DNA from: Cyclobacteriaceae bacterium
GTDB lineage: Bacteria; Bacteroidota; Bacteroidia; Cytophagales; Cyclobacteriaceae
DNA length: 7,430 bases
Assembly (NCBI GenBank): GCA_029882675.1
Contig: JAOUKJ010000193.1
Location: 1 to 7,430 of the forward strand
Reading direction: 5' to 3'
A program made the position numbers and the translations under genes. Position 1 is the stretch's first letter. Every line of letters starts with the position of its first letter. Below, in pieces: positions 1-5,300 of the stretch. A model generated the notes under the pieces. It was not told where the DNA came from. It searched no databases and saw nothing but the letters and a program-made list of their open reading frames with translations.

Positions 1-3000
1 CGGGTGGATATTCCCATCGCTGACCTAATGGTAAAACCCGCTCCCGCTGTAAAACCGGCATCTTGCAAATTCAGTTTGAGGTCAAATACCAGACCAGGTC
101 CACTACCGGCCATATCCAATCCGATGTTAAGGTCTCTTAAATTTACGGGAAACCCTCCCACATTCTTCTGGGGACTGGCCAAACCAAAATAGGAAACGTC
201 AAATTTTGGAACTTGGGTGCTGATCCGAAGCTCCTGAAATTGTATTCCGGGGAAGTTAATTTCAGGCAGGTCACCCAGGTCACCCGTGATGTCAATTGCC
301 CCGGTAAGTAATGCTGTCACCACGACATCCCCTCCTGATTCAAAATCAATGGTGATCGAAGACTCCGGCTCAAAAACCATCTCCGCGTCGCCCCACATTG
401 GTACTGTCAAGGGATTCTCGTCGGGAGTCACCGTAAAATTAAATTTCACCTTTTCAGTGGATGAGTTGTAACCCAGCAGGGCACTATAGGCCAGTTTGTC
501 GTCCTCTTCAAAAATTGGGGTTCCCAGTTTTCCTTCGATTCCTCCCGCCACCAGCCTGTTGTTTTGAACAAGAGTAATATGTACCCTGTCGAGTGAAAAG
601 GCCCACCCTTCCAACTGCCCATCGTCATAATTGATAATATTATTTGCCGAAAGGGTTCCTGTAATTCCCGTGTTGTCTCCTATAATCCCTGACACCGAAA
701 AACTCATCCTTCCCGCTATTTCTCCCTGGAATTCCGGGGGTGTGTGGATTGTGGCCTCAGTGAGGTAAAAGCCTTTCCATGTATTAATGGTTTCTGCCGT
801 CAAGTCTGTATCATATTCGGAAGGAAAGGTCATCCCCGGTGGATTTTCTAAGTCAGACCAGTCATAATAGGCCCTTCCGGGAGCAAAGCCCCACCCTGCC
901 AGCCCCGGGACTTCAAAAGGAGAAAAAGATATTTCTCCCATATAATTGTTTCCCCGACATCCCTTAAAAGAAAACGTGCCCGTGACAAAACCTGTTTCAT
1001 CAATAGTACCATCGGTGTTTTCGGGTACAAGTACATTCCTTGGAAAAGTCACTTCTCCTCTAATAGTGGCGCATTTAAATCCATTGCAGTTAAACTGGAT
1101 ATAACTGGCGTTTGTTGAGTCTCCACTTTCAATGCCTTTAAAATCAAACCTGAAGTCACCATCAGCTGCTATTTCATGATCCCTGGCAAGGTAAAGCACA
1201 TACTCGTCGCCGAAACCTGAAGGGCTAAAACAAACATCCCTCGCACCAAAAGCCGGGAGTTTTTCACCAAGATCAGGAATATCAATCTGCGCCATGGCCA
1301 TAAGTGAGGCCCTCGTAGGGGTAAATTCCATTTCGATGATACCAATAACAAAGTTACCGCCCTCAATTTCCTTATCCATGCCTATTGGCATGCCAATCGG
1401 TCGGCCTGAACTTATCATACTGACCAGGCGGTCACCCGATTCCAATAATGTACTAATACCATCGGCCTGTAAGGCGGTAAAAGATGGAACTATTCTTTCC
1501 ATCCCATCTACGATGGTCGTAATTTGTGTCACGGAGGGAGAAGGAGCATCCTCCATGGCTGTGGCGGTACCGGCGAATACTTCCTGTGTTGCGTTGGCTT
1601 GTAATCCGGAAAATTCCACCTTTATTTTCACATTATTCATAAAAGCAACAGGTATTTCTCCTTCCCCGGAGTAAGTGTTGCCACCGCCTCCTGAAATAGA
1701 ACTAACCACCAAATCAAATTTACCCATTTTCAAGGTCTGTCCTACTGATATGGAGACCGCTGTCCTATCGGCTCTAGCCGGTGTAAGGCATTCACTTACA
1801 CAAGGCCTATCCTCTTCTACTACTGCTACAGGAGCAGGAGGAGTCCCTATGGTAAAACTCCATACCGGACTGGTTCTATAGGCTGGAGAGGTAATATCCT
1901 CTGTATTGCTAAGCCATTTTACCCGCCAGTAATAGGTGCCGTTTTCTGTTATCGTATGCGCCGTGTTTATTTGTCTGTACAATTCGTTGATCAACGACAC
2001 TGAATCATCTACATATTGCCCGGTAATCCTACCATCGGTAGAGTAACCCAATGACTCAAAGGTATCCGTACCCGCCACTTCCATGACCCATCGCTCATCA
2101 ACCACGCCATTAAACAGGTTGATGTCGACCTGCTGTCCCGTAGCCGATGCCTGATAGATGTGAAAGGGCGGCACCAGGCTTACCGGTTTATCCGCAGTTG
2201 TCCAGGTAAAGGCTATCTCTCCCGGTGCCACGGTAGCCCCATTCGACGGACTTTCAAGTTTAGAAGGCGACATACCCGTATTAAATTCTGTATTGCTAAG
2301 CGTATTTGATAAAACACCTCCTGAAGGCAGGGTCATTTCCCCCGAAAATGACCAGGCATATTGCTCCTTTTTATCAAATTGATGAGGGGATAATGTGGCA
2401 TTTTTATATACAGGCAAATGCCTGGATTCCCACTCCCCTATCATGGTGGCGTCAGGGTCTCCTGTCAAAGCCTTATTCTGTCCACGTACCGGGCCATAGG
2501 TATTCCAGTTATTCAGGCTATGCTTTTCATCAACCACTGAGCCATTCTTACGCAATTGCATATCTCCTTCAAAGTAAAAATAATCATCACTATAGGGAGT
2601 AAACCTTACAATAAAAGGAAAAAAGTCAAATGGGATATAGTCCCCGGGTTTAGGATATACCGGATCAAACCGGAAGGTTTCCATGGGTGGCGCCACATAC
2701 TGAAAAGTACATACCTGGCTCGCTCCATTATTTCGAAACTGTATTTCCCCTAACAAGTCATAGGCGGTGACCTGATAGGCATATTTTTTTCCGTCCTCGA
2801 AAATTCCATCAATAGCTACCAAGAGGTTATAGCTATTTGCCGCTACCTCGGTCTCAAATATAGCAGGTGCCGAAAGCATGGCATCCCAGGGGTTTACATC
2901 TATCGGATCGAGCTCCACAATTTTCAGTTTAAACACAGTACCGCCGTAACCGGTCTCCGGAGGCATAAACAGCCAGTTAAACATGATGTTTTGTGTATAG

Positions 3001-3575
3001 GGAGGTAAAATGGTGTTACATATCGGTGAGATAATTTCGGGGGGCTCCACGTATGCCACTTCAAAGTCAAAACACCCCTGAAAGAGATCAGGTTGATCAG
3101 AAAGCGCCACCAATTGGCCATTGCCGGAGCATCGATAGGCTCTGAGACAAAACGTATACCGGTCCTCCGGAAGTGCCTGGTCATTGAGGATTTGGTCTGC
3201 GGTAGTACCGGCAAATATCAGGTGATTGGGATCAAATACTTCACTGAGGTCGGCCCCTGTAAGACTTGTGACCCCCGGCCCCGGAGGTATTAAAATACAG
3301 GCAGTGGGAAGATCATTGAAGTCAGTCTCAATCCGTAAGCCCCTATTCCGGCTGGTAAGGGAACCTGTCAGGATAATTTCCTGTTCTTCCTGCGAATCAT
3401 TATTCACCGTGATGAAAATTCTGCTGTCAAAATCAGTGTAGGAAGATAACTTAACAGGATATGGTGGCGGCATATTTACATCAAGACTAAGGGGGAACTG
3501 TGCCATGGAAAACAGAGGCATTACTATCGCCATAAATACCAACCACCCCTTTGTAAGCTGTTTCAAACAATTCAT
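1..3575 (-). CDS. Giant secreted multi-domain beta-sandwich protein, TANFOR-like and Fn3-like (3' end outside window)
   Basis: Reading leftward from the ATG at 3575-3573, the frame stays open for 1191 codons to the window edge, so the C-terminus is missing. Residues 1-25 are a Sec signal peptide (Lys5 and Lys9, hydrophobic 12-22, then SMA|Q), which supports this start. Residues about 28-175 resemble, from memory, the roughly 147-residue TANFOR-type domain of Bacteroidota surface proteins: a PPPYP opening, a LPEDRYTFCLRAY motif at 135-147, and Cys93, Cys143, Cys149 and Cys168. Residues about 179-293 and 440-577 look like Fn3-type beta-sandwiches (YAYQVTAYD; YYWRVKW at 548-554). A further beta-rich module with a YPKPGDYIPF opening lies between them. 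After a Pro/Ala/Val/Glu linker (about 578-591) and CVSEC at 592-596, some 600 residues of beta-rich sequence follow that I cannot assign. The protein is probably surface-exposed. It lies 15 bases after the barrel gene, so the two are probably co-expressed. The function is unknown. The open frame and export signal are seen; the domain names are inferred. Confidence 0.93.
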   Translation of the reverse strand, partial: MNCLKQLTKGWLVFMAIVMPLFSMAQFPLSLDVNMPPPYPVKLSSYTDFDSRIFITVNNDSQEEQEIILTGSLTSRNRGLRIETDFNDLPTACILIPPGPGVTSLTGADLSEVFDPNHLIFAGTTADQILNDQALPEDRYTFCLRAYRCSGNGQLVALSDQPDLFQGCFDFEVAYVEPPEIISPICNTILPPYTQNIMFNWLFMPPETGYGGTVFKLKIVELDPIDVNPWDAMLSAPAIFETEVAANSYNLLVAIDGIFEDGKKYAYQVTAYDLLGEIQFRNNGASQVCTFQYVAPPMETFRFDPVYPKPGDYIPFDFFPFIVRFTPYSDDYFYFEGDMQLRKNGSVVDEKHSLNNWNTYGPVRGQNKALTGDPDATMIGEWESRHLPVYKNATLSPHQFDKKEQYAWSFSGEMTLPSGGVLSNTLSNTEFNTGMSPSKLESPSNGATVAPGEIAFTWTTADKPVSLVPPFHIYQASATGQQVDINLFNGVVDERWVMEVAGTDTFESLGYSTDGRITGQYVDDSVSLINELYRQINTAHTITENGTYYWRVKWLSNTEDITSPAYRTSPVWSFTIGTPPAPVAVVEEDRPCVSECLTPARADRTAVSISVGQTLKMGKFDLVVSSISGGGGNTYSGEGEIPVAFMNNVKIKVEFSGLQANATQEVFAGTATAMEDAPSPSVTQITTIVDGMERIVPSFTALQADGISTLLESGDRLVSMISSGRPIGMPIGMDKEIEGGNFVIGIIEMEFTPTRASLMAMAQIDIPDLGEKLPAFGARDVCFSPSGFGDEYVLYLARDHEIAADGDFRFDFKGIESGDSTNASYIQFNCNGFKCATIRGEVTFPRNVLVPENTDGTIDETGFVTGTFSFKGCRGNNYMGEISFSPFEVPGLAGWGFAPGRAYYDWSDLENPPGMTFPSEYDTDLTAETINTWKGFYLTEATIHTPPEFQGEIAGRMSFSVSGIIGDNTGITGTLSANNIINYDDGQLEGWAFSLDRVHITLVQNNRLVAGGIEGKLGTPIFEEDDKLAYSALLGYNSSTEKVKFNFTVTPDENPLTVPMWGDAEMVFEPESSITIDFESGGDVVVTALLTGAIDITGDLGDLPEINFPGIQFQELRISTQVPKFDVSYFGLASPQKNVGGFPVNLRDLNIGLDMAGSGPGLVFDLKLNLQDAGFTAGAGFTIRSAMGIST

Positions 3576-3590
3576 ATATTTTTTGTTCAA
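3576..3590 (-). other. 15-base intergenic gap, translation start region of the giant gene
   Basis: The spacer between the TAA of the barrel gene and the ATG of the giant gene reads TTGAACAAAAAATAT on the coding strand. A run of A residues lies just upstream of the start, and there is no Shine-Dalgarno motif. No hairpin or promoter fits in this space, so the giant gene is expected to depend on upstream transcription. Confidence 0.7.
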
Positions 3591-5282
3591 TTAAAATCTA
3601 TAGTTATAATTAACGGTAGTCATAAATTCCATGAAGCCTTTGACCCTGGTATTGAAGGACTTTCGTAACAATAAATTCAAATTCAATCCCAGAGTGTGTT
3701 TTTCAGCGGGAATAAAGTGTACACTTGTTCTCATTCTTATCGTATTTCCTCCCGGCTCACCATTTAATTTTGTGCGGTAAAATCCCGTATTGCCCGAGAG
3801 GGACCATTTGTCTCCGGTAATTTTTTTATTGATGCCCGCGTTTATGCCCCAATTGAATGCGTTGGTCATGGCATTTCTGAAATCATTGACATTAATACTG
3901 GTATTTACACTTATTTTTTTCTCTCTGTTGTTTAGACGAAAAGACAGCGAGGGGCTTATTGAACGGGAATCATTGGCTCCAACGAAGCTGTAAAAACCCT
4001 CTTGTGCAAAAGACTGAATGGCGTTATTTAATGATAAAGTATACCTTTGCACCTTATCTCCAAAGTTATAGTTAACTCCCACACTGAAATTTCTGGCGTA
4101 TTGCTCCAGCATCATGGAATCCAGCACATCTCTTTTAAGGTAATCATACCTGATCTGCCTGGTCTGATAGTTGGTAAAGGAAGAAGACACATTAAGCTTT
4201 TGCATGGGTGCATAATTCACGCGAAATGAATTTATTCTTCGTTTTGTCTGGTTAATTTTATCTTCAAACAAGTTGTTTTTTTGGATACCAATGCTTGTAT
4301 TTACCCGCAGTTTATTTTTCAACATAGACCAGCCCGGAGATATGGTAAAGTTTTCCATATCCGTATTAAAATAATAGGCCCCCATGGTTTTGTAGTCAGG
4401 ATCTATCCGCTCATATTTTGCCGTGAGACTTAACACACGGAAGGTATAAGCCAGGCTGGCCATCCCTGCTTTCAACACTTGCGTGGAATAATTTACCTTT
4501 AACAGGTTATTGGTCAAACCTGGCAGGGGTATATCCTCCCTTGGAATTCCCCGTGCATACAAATTACTGGTCCACCCGCTTATACCAAAATCAACATCCA
4601 GCGAGAGCCTTTTGAATATTCTTTGTTTTGATTTAATGGCCAGCACGAGATTGTCCTGAGGGTTTACCATAGCACTGTCGAGGGGTCGCTCAATGGAATA
4701 TTGATCATCCCATCCTCTAAAGAGTACTAAATCCACATAGTTACTGGTGGTACCATAACCCGCTTTAGCCGAAAAACCCTTTCTTTTGTAGGTAGGTTGT
4801 ATGGGAAAATCGGCGAGTGAATCATAAGGGATCGCCTTTAACAAGCGGCCATGCATGAGGCCAAACCTGAAATTCCCGGGTTTGGCTTCTGCCCCTACAC
4901 CACTGAAAGAGTGACCGTTAAGTGAATATTTTGAAAAATTCATACTTCGGTACCCCAGGTGCAACTGTAACCACTTATAATGGGGACTCACCCCAAAACG
5001 GTTGAACGGTTGCCGAAAACTTTGCTGTTTCTGACTTAAAACAAAGTTAAAGGGCATGGTGATACCATATACTGTAAGGGTGGGACTACCTGATACCGTC
5101 CAAAAAAAAGGATCACGGGAAGGTGCCTCCCGGGTGGTACTATAGGTGTTTAGGCTTAACCCTACATTTCCTGAAAAGTTTAGGGGATTTTCCTTACCGA
5201 TGTTAGCCAGGTCCTGAGCCAATCCCCCTGCCGACAACAGTGTTAAACAAAAATAAATTACATACCTGATATTACCTATCAT
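3591..5282 (-). CDS. Predicted outer-membrane beta-barrel protein, family not recognised
   Basis: This is a complete 563-residue protein. Residues 1-22 form a Sec signal peptide (Arg6, hydrophobic core 8-18, GGLA|Q), which fixes the ATG at 5282-5280. The mature protein is rich in alternating hydrophobic/polar strands with many Tyr, Phe, Asn and Ser residues, and it ends in YNYRF. A terminal Phe preceded by aromatic residues is the usual C-terminal barrel-assembly (BAM) signal of outer-membrane proteins. Cysteine is absent from the mature chain, as is common for barrels. The N-terminal third contains FRQPFNRFGVSPHYKW and HLGYRSMNFSKYSLNG, which look like a conserved family core, but I cannot name the family. 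It shows no TonB box, no plug-domain motif and no OmpA-like C-terminal domain. It is longer than PorP/SprF barrels and is not obviously one of them. It starts 18 bases after the IPT/NHL gene and ends 15 bases before the giant gene, so a role as membrane anchor or export pore for those products is plausible but inferred. Confidence 0.93.
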   Translation of the reverse strand: MIGNIRYVIYFCLTLLSAGGLAQDLANIGKENPLNFSGNVGLSLNTYSTTREAPSRDPFFWTVSGSPTLTVYGITMPFNFVLSQKQQSFRQPFNRFGVSPHYKWLQLHLGYRSMNFSKYSLNGHSFSGVGAEAKPGNFRFGLMHGRLLKAIPYDSLADFPIQPTYKRKGFSAKAGYGTTSNYVDLVLFRGWDDQYSIERPLDSAMVNPQDNLVLAIKSKQRIFKRLSLDVDFGISGWTSNLYARGIPREDIPLPGLTNNLLKVNYSTQVLKAGMASLAYTFRVLSLTAKYERIDPDYKTMGAYYFNTDMENFTISPGWSMLKNKLRVNTSIGIQKNNLFEDKINQTKRRINSFRVNYAPMQKLNVSSSFTNYQTRQIRYDYLKRDVLDSMMLEQYARNFSVGVNYNFGDKVQRYTLSLNNAIQSFAQEGFYSFVGANDSRSISPSLSFRLNNREKKISVNTSINVNDFRNAMTNAFNWGINAGINKKITGDKWSLSGNTGFYRTKLNGEPGGNTIRMRTSVHFIPAEKHTLGLNLNLLLRKSFNTRVKGFMEFMTTVNYNYRF

Positions 5283-5300
5283 ATCTGTTTATCATTTATA
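5283..5300 (-). other. 18-base intergenic gap, translation start region of the barrel gene
   Basis: The spacer between the TGA of the IPT/NHL gene and the ATG of the barrel gene reads TATAAATGATAAACAGAT on the coding strand. It is A/T-rich with no GGAG-like Shine-Dalgarno, as usual in Bacteroidota. An ATG inside it is out of frame with the barrel, and the signal peptide favours the ATG at 5282. It is too short for a separate promoter plus terminator, which supports co-transcription. Confidence 0.7.

Noticed and set aside
848..1036. Short minus-strand open frames inside the giant gene (848-1036, 1169-1366, 446-628, 2924-3214)
   Set aside because: They are in a different phase from the ATG at 3575, whose frame reads through all of them without a stop. 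They are shadows and not evidence of frameshifts.
1294..1881. Plus-strand open frames at 1294-1674 and 1675-1881
   Set aside because: They lie antisense to the giant gene, have no recognisable domain or export signal and read as low-complexity Pro/Thr/Ser strings. The minus-strand frame here is uninterrupted and carries protein-like sequence.
1900..2301. 15-base exact direct repeat TCTGTATTGCTAAGC at 1900-1914 and 2287-2301
   Set aside because: Both copies encode the same LSNTE peptide in the same reading frame, 387 bases apart. Similar peptides, or chance, explain it; there is no flanking element, terminal inverted repeat or transposase.
3591..5282. PorP/SprF type IX barrel identity for the middle gene
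   Set aside because: The length (563 residues) and the sequence motifs do not fit my knowledge of that family of roughly 300 residues. The analogy is kept only as a functional hypothesis.
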